Assembly (NCBI RefSeq): GCF_036226765.1
Contig: NZ_CP109017.1
Coordinates: 5,395,001 to 5,459,000, forward strand
Direction of reading: 5' to 3'
Source: Streptomyces sp. NBC_00670
GTDB lineage: Bacteria > Actinomycetota > Actinomycetes > Streptomycetales > Streptomycetaceae
DNA: 64,000 bases
Part shown: piece by piece, positions 34,083-43,629 of the stretch
Layout: the number at the start of each line of letters is the position of its first letter
Position numbering within the stretch: the stretch's first letter is position 1
Translations under genes and position numbers: made by a program
The notes under the pieces: model-generated
Database searches by the model: none
Seen by the model: the letters and a program-made list of their open reading frames with translations, nothing else
Told to the model about the DNA's origin: nothing

Positions 34083-34317
34083 TTTTCTCGCCCCCGCCGC
34101 CCCTGCCCTTCCCATCCCCCAGGGGCTCCGCCCCTTCGACCCCGGCGAGGGCTCCGCCCCCTGCGCCCCCGCAGACGTGAGGGGCTGTGCGCCCCCAGGC
34201 CCGCCACAAGGACCCCTCAAGGGGGCTCCGCCCCCTGGACCCCCGAAAACAACGAGGGCTGCGCCCCCACGCACCCGGCCCACGCCGGCCAACCCAGGGG
34301 CGCGGGGAACTGCGCGA
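34083..34317 (+). repeat. Repeat cassette A-C-C-C-B'
   Basis: The 317-nt gap between the DUF4190 and NADAR genes holds no gene. It contains module A at 34083-34113, several copies of module C (AGGGGCTCCGCCCCTTCGAC at 34121, a copy near 34149, GGGGGCTCCGCCCCCTGGAC near 34220, a weaker one near 34252) and module B in reverse orientation at 34295-34317. Confidence 0.8.
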
Positions 34318-34391
34318 ACAGCCCCCGCGCACCCGCACCCGACAACGACAGCGCGCCCAACTCGGACCCACCCCCCCGAGGCGGAGCCTCG

Positions 34392-34955
34392 TCACGACTC
34401 GTCGCGTAGGCGATCCCTCGCCGTCATCAGGGCGAAGCCCAGCTCGTTGTGGCCCCGCCACCGCTCCGGATCCCCCGCCGCCTCGTCGTCCGCGGCGAGG
34501 CCGATGCCCCAGACACGGTCCAGCGGGCTCGCTTCGACCAGTACCCGGTCCCCCGTCCCGAGCAGGAACCGCCGCAGTTCCTCGTCCGCCCGGAACTTGT
34601 GAACGCTGCCCTCGGCCACGATCCCGAACCGCTCCCGCTGCCACACCGTCTCGTCGAAGCCCCGCACCAGCCGGCCGGCCTTCTTCGCCAGGGCCGGGTT
34701 CGGCGCCTCCAGGGCACGTCGTTCCGCCTCCGCGTCGCCGAACAGGCGGGCCTTCGCCGCCATCATCCAGTGCTCCGCCGTCGCGTACTCCACCCCGTCC
34801 ACCGTGAACGGCGACGGCCACCACTGGCTCAGACAGCTCGCCCCCACGCGGCCGTCGGGGCGCGCCCGGTGGCCCCAGAAGTGCAGGTACCTCACCCGCG
34901 CCCCCGCGCGTACCGCGGCCACCAGAGCCTCACGGGAAGTGATCGTCGTCGTCAT
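34392..34955 (-). CDS. NADAR family N-glycosidase (YbiA/RibX-like)
   Basis: NADAR-domain protein of 187 residues. LHFWGH, CLSQWWPSPFTVDGVEYATAE and the ending ASPLDRVWGIG-x-RWRGHNELGFALM match the family that hydrolyses the N-glycosidic bond of early riboflavin-pathway intermediates, or processes ADP-ribose-related ligands. ATG 34955 is divergent from the aldehyde dehydrogenase operon. The exact substrate here is inferred from family only. Confidence 0.9.
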   Translation of the reverse strand: MTTTITSREALVAAVRAGARVRYLHFWGHRARPDGRVGASCLSQWWPSPFTVDGVEYATAEHWMMAAKARLFGDAEAERRALEAPNPALAKKAGRLVRGFDETVWQRERFGIVAEGSVHKFRADEELRRFLLGTGDRVLVEASPLDRVWGIGLAADDEAAGDPERWRGHNELGFALMTARDRLRDES

Positions 34956-35153
34956 GCGGGCGAGTCTGGCAGCAGGCACCGACAGCCCCCACCCATTTAC
35001 GGCCGCCCCAGGCACTCCACCGACAGATTCCGTCGCGTAACCAAAATTAAACAACGGAATCACTTGTTGAGGTCCATCCGCTCTGCCAGGATCGGCACCC
35101 ACATCGAGATTCGGCCACGTCGGTTCCGTCGCGGGGACTCGGAGGAGAGCGGC

Positions 35154-36767
35154 ATGCACCACCCCGAAAACGACCCCGAGCACCGCCCTGAGCGTCATCC
35201 CGAGCGCCGCTTCGAGGGCCGCCCCGAAGACCACTCCGGCGGTCTCCGCGCCCGTACCCTCCGCGACGTGCGGGAACGTTTCCCGGGCGGCGCGCAGTAC
35301 CTCGCCGGCGCCCCCGCGCACGGCACCTCGGGCCGGGAGCACGCCGTGGTCGACCCCGCCACCGGCCAGGAGATCCACCGCTTCGCGCTCGCCGGCCCCG
35401 CCGACGTCGACCGTGCCGTCGCCGCCGCCCGCGCCGCCCTTGCGGGCTGGGCCGGCGCCACCCCGGGCGAGCGCGCCGAGGCGCTGCACCGCTTCGCCGC
35501 CGTCCTCGCCGACCGCGCCGACGAACTGGCCCGTGTCGAGTCGTTGCAGTGCGGCAAGCCGCTCAAGCTGACCCGCGAGTTCGACGTCCCCGGCACCGTC
35601 GACAACGCCGCCTTCTTCGCGGGCGCCGCCCGCCACCCGCAGGGCCTGGCCGCGGGGGAGTACTCCGGCGACCACACCTCGTACGTGCGCCGCGAACCCG
35701 TCGGCGTCATCGGCTCCGTCGCACCCTGGAACTACCCGCTGCAGATGGCCGCCTGGAAGGTCCTCCCGGCCGTCGCCGCGGGCAACACGATCGTGCTCAA
35801 GCCCGCCGAGCTCACCCCGCTGACCTCTCTCCTCTTCGCCGAGGCGGCCACGGAGGCCGGGATCCCCGACGGCGTGATCAACGTCGTCACCGGCACCGGG
35901 AAGGAGGCCGGGGAGCACCTCGTGGCCCACCCGGACGTGGCGATGGTCTCGTTCACCGGGTCCACCGCCGTCGGCAGACGCGTCGCCGCGCTCGCGACCG
36001 CCGGGGTCAAGCGGCTGCACCTGGAACTCGGCGGCAAGGCGCCCTTCGTGGTCTTCGACGACGCCGACCTGGAGGCCGCCGTGCACGGCGCGGTGGCGGG
36101 CGCGCTCATCAACACCGGTCAGGACTGCACGGCGGCCACCCGCGCGTACGTGCAGCGGCCGCTGTACGAGGAGTTCACCGCCCGGACCGCCGCACTCATG
36201 GAGACCGTCCGCCTCGGCGACCCGTTCGCCTCCGACACCGACCTCGGCCCGCTGATCTCCACCGCCCAGCGCGACCGCGTCGCCGGCTTCGTCGACCGGG
36301 CCCGCGCCCACGCGCGCCTGGTGACCGGCGGCGAGGCACCCGGCGGCGACCTCGCCAAGGGCGCCTACTACCGGCCCACGCTCGTCACCGGCGCCGCCCA
36401 GGACAGCGAGATCGTCCAGCGGGAACTGTTCGGCCCCGTACTCGTCGTCCTGCCGTTCGACTCCGACGACGAGGGGCTCCGGCTCGCCAACGACACCCCC
36501 TACGGGCTCGCCGCCTCCGCCTGGACCCGGGACGTCCACCGGGCGCACCGCGCCACCCGGGAACTGCGGGCGGGCTGCGTCTGGGTCAACGACCACATCC
36601 CGATCATCAGCGAGATGCCGCACGGCGGCTATGCCGCCTCCGGCTTCGGCAAGGACATGTCCTCGTACTCGTTCGAGGAGTACACACAGGTCAAGCACGT
36701 CATGTTCGACAACACCGCGGTGGCCCGGAAGGACTGGCACCGCACGATCTTCGGAGACCGGCCCTAG
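35154..36767 (+). CDS. Aldehyde dehydrogenase of the polyamine operon
   Basis: NAD(P)-dependent aldehyde dehydrogenase of 537 residues. E291 (LELGGKAP) and C325 (NTGQDCTAATR) are the catalytic residues, and the sequence is a paralogue of the dehydrogenase at 28041. The first ~30 residues are an unusual His/Pro/Glu/Arg repeat (NDPEHRPERHPERRFEG). ATG 35154 follows GGAGGAG by 6 nt. It heads an operon with a PotABCD-like importer and an amine oxidase, so it probably oxidises aminoaldehydes from polyamine breakdown. Confidence 0.9.
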   Translation: MHHPENDPEHRPERHPERRFEGRPEDHSGGLRARTLRDVRERFPGGAQYLAGAPAHGTSGREHAVVDPATGQEIHRFALAGPADVDRAVAAARAALAGWAGATPGERAEALHRFAAVLADRADELARVESLQCGKPLKLTREFDVPGTVDNAAFFAGAARHPQGLAAGEYSGDHTSYVRREPVGVIGSVAPWNYPLQMAAWKVLPAVAAGNTIVLKPAELTPLTSLLFAEAATEAGIPDGVINVVTGTGKEAGEHLVAHPDVAMVSFTGSTAVGRRVAALATAGVKRLHLELGGKAPFVVFDDADLEAAVHGAVAGALINTGQDCTAATRAYVQRPLYEEFTARTAALMETVRLGDPFASDTDLGPLISTAQRDRVAGFVDRARAHARLVTGGEAPGGDLAKGAYYRPTLVTGAAQDSEIVQRELFGPVLVVLPFDSDDEGLRLANDTPYGLAASAWTRDVHRAHRATRELRAGCVWVNDHIPIISEMPHGGYAASGFGKDMSSYSFEEYTQVKHVMFDNTAVARKDWHRTIFGDRP

Positions 36768-36854
36768 AACCGGCGGTGCCACGCGCACTCCGGGCCCACC
36801 GGAACACCCCGTCCACCACCGCCTCCACCGGACGCAGGAAAGGCCACCACGCCC

Positions 36855-38102
36855 ATGGAGCAGTACGAGCCCGACCGTCTGTCCCCGGCCCAGGTGGCCG
36901 CCGTGCGGCGCAGCGCCGCGCGCGGCAGGGCCGCCCTGACCCGCCGCTCGCTGCTGCGGGCCTCCGCCGGCGGCGCGCTCGCGGTCGGCGGCCTCGCGGC
37001 CCTGACCGGCTGCGGCATCCCCGCGGCCGGCAAGACACAGGGCGGGGTCTCCTCCCAGGACCACTCGGCCGAGGAGAAGACGGTCAGCTTCTCGAACTGG
37101 CCCGAGTACGTCGACGTCGACGACAGCGGCAAGCACCGGCCCACCCTGGAGGCGTTCACCAAGCGCACCGGCATATCGGTCAAGTACACCGAGGACATCA
37201 ACGACAACAACGAGTTCTTCGGCAAGATCAAGCCACAGCTCGCCGCGGGCCAGGACACCGGCCGCGACCTGATCGTCCTCACCGACTGGCTGGCCGCCCG
37301 GCTGATCCGCCTCGGCTGGGTGCAGAAGCTCGACCCCTCCCACCTGCCGCACGCCTACACCCATCTGTCCGCGCAGTTCCGCGACCCCGACTGGGACCCC
37401 GGCCGCGCCTACTCGTATCCCTGGCAGGGCGTGTTCACCGTGCTCGCCTACAACAAGAAGGCGCTCGACGGCATCGAGGTGAGGTCCGTCTCCGACCTGC
37501 TGGACAACGGCCACCTGAAAGGCCGCGTCGGGTTCCTCTCCGAGATGCGCGACAGCATCGGGATGACCCTTCTCGACATGGGCAAGGACCCCGCCAAGGT
37601 CACCGACGACGACTACGACGCGGCCACCGCCCGCCTCCAGAAGGCCGTGGACAAGGGGCAGATCCGCCGCTTCACCGGCAACGACTACACCTCCGACCTC
37701 GCCAAGGGCGACCTGGCCGCGTGCGTCGCCTGGGGCGGCGACATCGTCCAGCTCCAGGCCGACAACCCCGACATCGACTACGTCATCCCCGACAGCGGCT
37801 ACATGATGTCGACCGACAACCTCCTGGTCCCCAACAAGGCGCGCCACAAGACCAACGCCGAACGGCTGATCGACTACTACTACGAGCTGGAGCCGGCCGC
37901 CGAGCTCGCCGCCTACGTCAACTACGTGACGCCGGTCGACGGTGTGAAGCCCTATCTGGCGAAGATCGACAAGGACGCGGCGAACAACCCGCTGATCGTC
38001 CCGGACAAGGCCACGGCCGCCCGGGCGCACGCCTTCCGCGCCCTGTCGCAGAAGGAAGAGACCGCCTACGAAGGCACGTTCGCCAAGCTGACGGGGGCGT
38101 GA
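36855..38102 (+). CDS. potD: Polyamine ABC transporter substrate-binding lipoprotein (PotD/PotF-like)
   Basis: Substrate-binding lipoprotein of 415 residues, predicted to go through the Tat route: TRRSLLRASAGGALAVGG is followed by the lipobox LTGC. The mature part matches spermidine/putrescine binders (VSFSNWPEYVD; FTVLAYNKKAL; MSTDNLLVPNKA). It lies 87 nt after the dehydrogenase gene and is followed by ATPase and two permeases. The polyamine preference is inferred from family and context. Confidence 0.9.
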   Translation: MEQYEPDRLSPAQVAAVRRSAARGRAALTRRSLLRASAGGALAVGGLAALTGCGIPAAGKTQGGVSSQDHSAEEKTVSFSNWPEYVDVDDSGKHRPTLEAFTKRTGISVKYTEDINDNNEFFGKIKPQLAAGQDTGRDLIVLTDWLAARLIRLGWVQKLDPSHLPHAYTHLSAQFRDPDWDPGRAYSYPWQGVFTVLAYNKKALDGIEVRSVSDLLDNGHLKGRVGFLSEMRDSIGMTLLDMGKDPAKVTDDDYDAATARLQKAVDKGQIRRFTGNDYTSDLAKGDLAACVAWGGDIVQLQADNPDIDYVIPDSGYMMSTDNLLVPNKARHKTNAERLIDYYYELEPAAELAAYVNYVTPVDGVKPYLAKIDKDAANNPLIVPDKATAARAHAFRALSQKEETAYEGTFAKLTGA

Positions 38103-38110
38103 GGACCATC

Positions 38111-39292
38111 ATGACCACGACACACACGCACACCGGTGAGCGCGGCGACGTCCGGCTGACCGGGATCGGCAAGACCTACGGGTCCTTCACCGCCGTCCAC
38201 CCGCTCGACCTGACCGTCCCCGAGGGCTCCTTCTTCGCCCTCCTCGGCGCCTCCGGCTGCGGCAAGACCACCACCCTGCGCATGATCGCCGGGCTGGAGG
38301 AGCCCACCAGCGGCACCGTGCACCTCGGTGAGCAGGACGTCACCCACCTGCCGCCGTACAAGCGGCCGGTGAACACCGTCTTCCAGTCCTACGCCCTCTT
38401 CCCGCACCTCGACATCTTCGAGAACGTCGCCTTCGGACTGCGCCGCCGCGGCATCAAGGGCGTGAAGAAGCAGGTCGGCGAGATGCTGGACCTCGTCCAG
38501 CTCGGCGAGCAGGCGCGCAAGAAGCCGCACCAGCTCTCCGGCGGCCAGCAGCAGCGCGTCGCCGTCGCCCGCGCGCTCATCAACCACCCCAAGGTGCTCC
38601 TCCTCGACGAACCCCTCGGCGCCCTCGACCTCAAGCTGCGCCGCCAGATGCAGCTGGAGCTCAAGCGCATCCAGACCGAGGTCGGCATCACCTTCGTGCA
38701 TGTCACGCACGACCAGGAGGAGGCCATGACGATGGCCGACACGGTCGCCGTGATGAACGCCGGCCGCGTCGAACAGCTCGGCCCGCCCACCGACCTCTAC
38801 GAGAACCCGCGCACCACGTTCGTCGCCAACTTCCTCGGCACCTCCAACCTCATCACCGCCGAGACCGACTCCGTCTCCGGCGACGACCTGGTGGTGAAGG
38901 CCGGCGACTGCAAGCTCCTCCTGCCCCGCACGCGATGTTCGGCGCCCACGACGAACGGCGGCAAGGTGCTGGTCGGGGTCCGCCCGGAGAAGATCTCCCT
39001 GGTCCACGCCGACGAGGCGGGCACGATCCCGGACGGCCGCAACCGCGTCACCGGCCGCATCACCGGCGCCGGCTTCATCGGCGTCTCCACCCAGTACGTC
39101 GTCGACAGCCCCGTCTGCCCCGGCTTCGAGGTCTACGCCCAGAACATCGACCGCGATCCCCGGCTGGTGCCCGGTGCCGAGGTCGTTCTGCACTGGAACC
39201 CCGCGCACACGTTCGGGCTCGACGCCGCACAGTCGCCGCATGCCGGAACGGCCGAGGACGCCGCCGACGGGGAAGGGGCGGCCGCCCGATGA
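38111..39292 (+). CDS. potA: Polyamine ABC transporter ATP-binding protein
   Basis: PotA-type ABC ATPase of 393 residues. Walker A GASGCGKTT, Q-loop TVFQSYALFPHL, signature LSGGQQQRV, Walker B LLLDEPLGALD and H-loop VTHDQEEA are complete. A C-terminal TOBE domain (VRPEKISLV onward) is typical of PotA/MalK. ATG 38111 has GAGG 6 nt upstream; a GTG at 38099 overlapping the previous stop is possible. The stop overlaps the next start as ATGA. Confidence 0.93.
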   Translation: MTTTHTHTGERGDVRLTGIGKTYGSFTAVHPLDLTVPEGSFFALLGASGCGKTTTLRMIAGLEEPTSGTVHLGEQDVTHLPPYKRPVNTVFQSYALFPHLDIFENVAFGLRRRGIKGVKKQVGEMLDLVQLGEQARKKPHQLSGGQQQRVAVARALINHPKVLLLDEPLGALDLKLRRQMQLELKRIQTEVGITFVHVTHDQEEAMTMADTVAVMNAGRVEQLGPPTDLYENPRTTFVANFLGTSNLITAETDSVSGDDLVVKAGDCKLLLPRTRCSAPTTNGGKVLVGVRPEKISLVHADEAGTIPDGRNRVTGRITGAGFIGVSTQYVVDSPVCPGFEVYAQNIDRDPRLVPGAEVVLHWNPAHTFGLDAAQSPHAGTAEDAADGEGAAAR

Positions 39293-40218
39293 CCACCCTC
39301 ACCGAGGCGCCCCCGCCCCTGGCCCCCGCGCCGCCCGCCGGGAAACCCCCGCGCCGCCGGGGCCGCTGGACGCCGTACTGGCTGCTGCTCCCCGGCATCC
39401 TGTGGCTGTGCGTGTTCTTCGCGCTGCCGATGGTCTACCAGGCCTCCACCTCCGTGCAGACCGGCTCCCTGGAGGACGGCTACCAGGTCACCTGGCACTT
39501 CGCCGCCTACTGGGACGCGCTCCAGGCGTACTGGCCGCAGTTCCTGCGCTCGGTGCTCTACGCCGGGTCCGCCACCGTGCTCTGCCTGGTGCTCGGCTAC
39601 CCGCTCGCCTACCTCATCGCGTTCCGCGCGGGCCGCTGGCGCAACCTGGTGATGATCCTCGTCATCGCCCCGTTCTTCACCAGCTTCCTGATCCGCACCC
39701 TCGCCTGGAAGACGATCCTCGCCGACGGCGGCCCCGTCGTCGGCGCCCTGGACTCGCTGCACGTCCTCTCCGTCACCAACTGGCTCGGCATGACCGACGG
39801 CCACCGGGTGCTGGCCACCCCGCTCGCCGTGGTGTGCGGACTGACGTACAACTTCCTGCCGTTCATGGTGCTGCCGCTCTACACCTCGCTGGAGCGCATC
39901 GACGGACGGCTGCACGAGGCGGCCGGCGACCTGTACGCCACCCCCCTCACCACCTTCCGCAAGGTCACCTTCCCGCTGTCCATGCCCGGCGTCGTCTCCG
40001 GCACCCTGCTCACCTTCATCCCGGCCAGCGGCGACTACGTCAACTCCGAACTGCTCGGCTCCACCAACACCCAGATGATCGGCAACGTCATCCAGAGCCA
40101 GTTCCTGCGGATCCTGGACTATCCGACGGCGGCCGCGCTGTCGTTCCTGCTGATGGCCGCCATCCTGATCATGGTCACCCTCTACATCCGACGGTCCGGG
40201 ACGGAGGATCTGGTCTAG
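39289..40218 (+). CDS. potB: Polyamine ABC transporter permease PotB
   Basis: Permease of 309 residues with six membrane helices. The EAA loop is LHEAAGDLYATPLTTFRKV, and the helix-rich core (FFTSFLIRTLAWKTIL, then FIPASGDYVNSELLG) is characteristic of PotB/PotH. A Pro-rich cytoplasmic N-terminus of ~30 residues precedes the first helix. It overlaps potA and abuts potC with no gap. Confidence 0.92.
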   Translation: MTTLTEAPPPLAPAPPAGKPPRRRGRWTPYWLLLPGILWLCVFFALPMVYQASTSVQTGSLEDGYQVTWHFAAYWDALQAYWPQFLRSVLYAGSATVLCLVLGYPLAYLIAFRAGRWRNLVMILVIAPFFTSFLIRTLAWKTILADGGPVVGALDSLHVLSVTNWLGMTDGHRVLATPLAVVCGLTYNFLPFMVLPLYTSLERIDGRLHEAAGDLYATPLTTFRKVTFPLSMPGVVSGTLLTFIPASGDYVNSELLGSTNTQMIGNVIQSQFLRILDYPTAAALSFLLMAAILIMVTLYIRRSGTEDLV

Positions 40219-41028
40219 ATGGCTTCCAAGACCCCCCTGCGGTGGCTCAGGCGCAACCTCGTCGTCCTCGCGGGGCTGTTCACCCTCGGCTATCTGCTGC
40301 TGCCCAACATCGTCGTCACCGTCTTCTCCTTCAACAAACCCCAGGGCCGCTACAACTACGCCTGGCAGGAGTTCTCCACCGACGCCTGGCGGCAGCCGTG
40401 CGGCGTCGCCGGGATGTGCGGCTCGCTCTCGCTCAGCCTCCAGATCGCCCTGTGGGCCACGCTCGGCGCCACCGCGCTCGGCACGATGATCGCCTTCGCG
40501 CTCGTCCGCTACCGGTTCCGGGCGCGCGGCCCCATCAACTCCCTGATCTTCCTGCCGATGGCCATGCCCGAGGTGGTGATGGGCGCCTCGCTGCTCACCC
40601 TGTTCCTCAACCTGGGCGCGCAGCTCGGCTTCTGGACCATCCTGATCGCCCACATCATGTTCTGCCTGAGCTTCGTCGTCACCGCCGTCAAGGCCCGCGT
40701 GCTGTCGATGGACCCCCGCCTCGAACAAGCCGCCCAGGACCTCTACGCCGGGCCCGCGCAGACCTTTCTGCGGGTCACCCTGCCCATCGCCGCCCCCGGC
40801 ATCGCCGCCGGCGCGCTGCTCGCCTTCGCGCTCTCCTTCGACGACTTCATCATCACCAACTTCAACGCCGGCTCCACCGTCACCTTCCCCATGTTCGTCT
40901 GGGGCTCGGCCCAGCGCGGCACACCCGTCCAGATCAACGTCATCGGCACCGCCATGTTCCTCGTCGCCGTGCTGTGCGTACTGGGCGCGATGGCCGTGGG
41001 CAACCGGCGCAGGCGCCGCACCGCGTGA
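40219..41028 (+). CDS. potC: Polyamine ABC transporter permease PotC
   Basis: Permease of 269 residues with six membrane helices. The EAA loop is LEQAAQDLYAGPAQTFLRV, and LSFDDFIITNFNAGSTVTFP is the PotC/PotI signature region. It starts immediately after the potB stop (TAG-ATG) and completes the importer. Confidence 0.92.
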   Translation: MASKTPLRWLRRNLVVLAGLFTLGYLLLPNIVVTVFSFNKPQGRYNYAWQEFSTDAWRQPCGVAGMCGSLSLSLQIALWATLGATALGTMIAFALVRYRFRARGPINSLIFLPMAMPEVVMGASLLTLFLNLGAQLGFWTILIAHIMFCLSFVVTAVKARVLSMDPRLEQAAQDLYAGPAQTFLRVTLPIAAPGIAAGALLAFALSFDDFIITNFNAGSTVTFPMFVWGSAQRGTPVQINVIGTAMFLVAVLCVLGAMAVGNRRRRRTA

Positions 41029-41074
41029 CCGCTGCCTTCCCACAACAACTGTGTTCCTGTAGGGAGTTGACATC

Positions 41075-42508
41075 ATGGCCCCAGGTGCCATGACCCCCCG
41101 TGCCACCGGCCCGTGGACCCGGTCCCTCGCCGGGGCCCGGCCCGTCCCGTACTGGCTCGACGACCCGGACCGCCCGCACCCCGAACCCGCGCTCACCGGC
41201 GCCGAGGACTGCGACCTGCTCGTCGTCGGCGGCGGCTACAGCGGGCTGTGGACCGCCCTGCTCGCCAAGGAACGCGATCCCGCCCGCGACGTCGTCCTGC
41301 TGGAGGGCCACGAGATCGGCTGGGCCGCCTCCGGGCGCAACGGCGGCTTCTGCGCCGCCTCCCTCACCCACGGCACGGCCAACGGCCTCGCCCGCTGGCC
41401 GGACGAGATCCACACGCTCCAGGAACTCGGCGCGCGCAACCTCGACGAGATAGAGGAGGCCGTCACCCGCTACGGCCTCGACTGCGACTTCGAGCGGACC
41501 GGCGAGATCGACGTCGCCACCGCCCCGCACCAGGCCGCCGAACTGCGCGCCTGGCACGCCGAGGCCCGCCGCCGCGGCCTGGACGAGGGCACCGAGTACC
41601 TCGACGCCGAGCAGGTGCGCGCCCAGGTCGACTCACCGACCTTCCTCGCCGGGCTCCACGACCCGCGCGGCGTCGCCCTCCTCAACCCGGCCAGGCTGGC
41701 CTGGGGGCTCACACGGGCCTGCCTCGCCGCGGGGGTGCGTGTGTACGAGCGCACGTCGGCGCTCACGCTGAAGCAGTACGGCGCGGGCATGGCCGTACGC
41801 ACCCCCTACGGGGGCGTGCGCGCCCGGCGGGTCGCCCTCGGCACCAACGTCTTCCCCAGCCTGGTGCGCCGGGTGCGGCCGTACACCGTCCCGGTCTACG
41901 ACTACGCCCTGATGACCGAACCGCTCGACGCCGGGCGGCTCGCCTCGATCGGCTGGCGGGGGCGGCAGGGGCTCGCGGACACCGCCAACCAGTTCCACTA
42001 CTTCCGGCTCACCGCCGACCACCGGATCCTGTGGGGCGGCTACGACTCGGTCTACCCGTACGGGGGGCGGGTGCGCGCGGAGTACGACCAGCGGCCTCAG
42101 ACGTACGCCCGGCTCGCCCGGCACTTCTTCACCTGCTTCCCGCAGCTGGAGGGCGTGCGCTTCACTCACGCGTGGGGCGGCGCGATCGACACGTGCTCCC
42201 GCTTCTCGGCGTTCTTCGGCACCGCGCACGGGGGGCGGGTCGCGTACGCCGCGGGGTACACCGGGCTCGGTGTGGGCGCGACCAGGTTCGGGGCGCAGGT
42301 GATGCTGGATCTGCTCGGGGGTGAGCGGACGGAGCGCACGGCGCTGGAGATGGTACGGAGGCGGCCCGTGCCGTTCCCGCCCGAGCCGTTCGCGTGGGCG
42401 GGGATCGCCCTGACGAAGTGGTCGCTGGCCCGGGCGGACGTCAACGGGGGGAGGCGCAACGGGTGGTTGCGCGCGCTTGACCGTCTGGGCCTGGGCTTCG
42501 ACAGCTAG
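41075..42508 (+). CDS. FAD-dependent oxidoreductase (PuuB/DAO family)
   Basis: FAD-dependent amine/amino-acid oxidase of the DAO fold, 477 residues. The dinucleotide motif LLVVGGGYSGLWTALLAKE is near residue 48, and GWAASGRNGGFC resembles gamma-glutamylputrescine oxidase (PuuB) and related enzymes. Together with the importer and aldehyde dehydrogenase it would oxidise a polyamine or its glutamylated form to an aldehyde. It lies 46 nt after potC with AGGGAG before ATG 41075. The glutamyl-polyamine ligase expected for a full Puu route is not in the window. Confidence 0.88.
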   Translation: MAPGAMTPRATGPWTRSLAGARPVPYWLDDPDRPHPEPALTGAEDCDLLVVGGGYSGLWTALLAKERDPARDVVLLEGHEIGWAASGRNGGFCAASLTHGTANGLARWPDEIHTLQELGARNLDEIEEAVTRYGLDCDFERTGEIDVATAPHQAAELRAWHAEARRRGLDEGTEYLDAEQVRAQVDSPTFLAGLHDPRGVALLNPARLAWGLTRACLAAGVRVYERTSALTLKQYGAGMAVRTPYGGVRARRVALGTNVFPSLVRRVRPYTVPVYDYALMTEPLDAGRLASIGWRGRQGLADTANQFHYFRLTADHRILWGGYDSVYPYGGRVRAEYDQRPQTYARLARHFFTCFPQLEGVRFTHAWGGAIDTCSRFSAFFGTAHGGRVAYAAGYTGLGVGATRFGAQVMLDLLGGERTERTALEMVRRRPVPFPPEPFAWAGIALTKWSLARADVNGGRRNGWLRALDRLGLGFDS

Positions 42509-42552
42509 AGGCGGGCTGGGTCCGTTGTCGGCCGCGGGCCGGTGGGGCTTCT

Positions 42553-42675
42553 CGCGCAGTTCCCCGCGCCCCTTGAAAGCATGGGGTGCCTCGGGCTTCT
42601 CAGCGCGCCGGGCACTGCGCGACCTTAAAAGCATGGGGCGCGCCCAGATCTTTTAGGGGCGCGGGGAACTGCGCG
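42553..42675. repeat. Inverted pair of repeat module B
   Basis: Module B occurs at 42553-42573 and, as a perfect 21-nt reverse complement, at 42655-42675. The arms are separated by 81 nt holding two copies of AAAGCATGGGG. The right arm forms the last codons of the PAP2 gene. Confidence 0.85.
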
Positions 42676-43510
42676 ACCAGCCACACGCAACCCGCGCGTA
42701 GACCACCAGCAGCACCACCCCAAGACACCAACTCGCCGCAACGTCCACCGGCCAGTGGTACCCGCGCCGCACCAACCCGTACGAGACGCCGAGCGTCAGG
42801 GCGCCGCACACGGCCAGTACCGTGCGGCGGGCCAACCGGGCATCCAGCAGCGGAAGCAGCAGCAACGTCGCCGCACCGTAGGCGACGAGTGCCGTCGCCG
42901 TATGCCCGGACGGGAAGTACCCCGTTCCGGGCGGCACCGCCGGCGTACCGGGGCGCGCCGTCCAGTTCTTGAACGGGACGACGACCACCGGCACCGCCGC
43001 CATCAGCAGTACCGCCGCGCAGGACGGCGCCCACCACCGGTCTGAACCATTGGCGCGGCGTCGCCACGCGGCCCACCCCGCGCACAGCAGCAGCACCGGC
43101 ACGGCGACCTGGACGTTGCCGAGGTCGGAGAGGAGCTCGGAGAGACGGTCGGGGTGGACGAGCGCCCGGCTGAGCCGCGCGTCGGCGCGCAGCAGGGGGC
43201 CGTCGGCGAGGACCTGCCAGGTCAGGAGGGCGAAAAGCACGGCCGGGACGGCGAGCAGGGACGCGAACCGGAGCGGCGTGACGGGAAAGAGGTCGGCCGG
43301 CCCGGAACAGGGGGGGGAGGTTCCGGGCCGGCCGTCCGGACCGGTGTGCCGCCCGCCCCGGGGGGTGTGGGGCGAGCGGCCATCCGATCGGTGAGGAGAT
43401 CCGGAACCAGAGGCCCCGGGTGTGTGCGCGAGGGCACGACCAGGTCGAAGCCGGGAAGGCCGCGGCCGGGACTCGTCCACGGTGCCCCGTGGACGGGGTG
43501 TATCTCTCAT
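42653..43510 (-). CDS. PAP2 family membrane phosphatase
   Basis: PAP2-type lipid phosphatase with about five or six membrane helices, 285 residues from ATG 43510. Catalytic motifs are FKNWTARP (variant of the K-x6-RP box), FPSGHTA and YHWPVDV (H-x3-D). Substrates of the family include phosphatidate and undecaprenyl diphosphate. The first ~75 residues are Arg/Pro/Gly-rich and contain a 15-bp inverted repeat, with no ribosome binding site at ATG 43510, so the real start may be further downstream. The last residues (SRSSPRP) are encoded by repeat module B. Confidence 0.8.
   Translation of the reverse strand: MRDTPRPRGTVDESRPRPSRLRPGRALAHTPGASGSGSPHRSDGRSPHTPRGGRHTGPDGRPGTSPPCSGPADLFPVTPLRFASLLAVPAVLFALLTWQVLADGPLLRADARLSRALVHPDRLSELLSDLGNVQVAVPVLLLCAGWAAWRRRANGSDRWWAPSCAAVLLMAAVPVVVVPFKNWTARPGTPAVPPGTGYFPSGHTATALVAYGAATLLLLPLLDARLARRTVLAVCGALTLGVSYGLVRRGYHWPVDVAASWCLGVVLLVVYARVACGWSRSSPRP
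43294..43334. repeat. 15-bp inverted repeat in the PAP2 5' region
   Basis: CGGCCGGCCCGGAAC (43294-43308) and GTTCCGGGCCGGCCG (43320-43334) form a perfect 15-bp stem with a purine loop of 11 nt. On the minus strand it lies just before the hydrophobic start of the PAP2 domain, where it would act as a leader structure if the gene starts downstream of it. Confidence 0.8.
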
Positions 43511-43629
43511 CTGGGTAGAACCTACGGCAGCAGTGGGCCCTGTGGCACCCGGATCGCCCGGATGCCATCCACCTTGCACACGTTCTTCACGTGCGTTGAC
43601 GTGGGCTCGACAGACGTGTGGATCCCGGT

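Noticed and set aside
34392..38030. 1212-codon minus-strand open frame opposite the aldehyde dehydrogenase and potD genes
   Set aside because: Only the last 187 residues (the NADAR gene) look like protein; the rest mirrors the real plus-strand genes.
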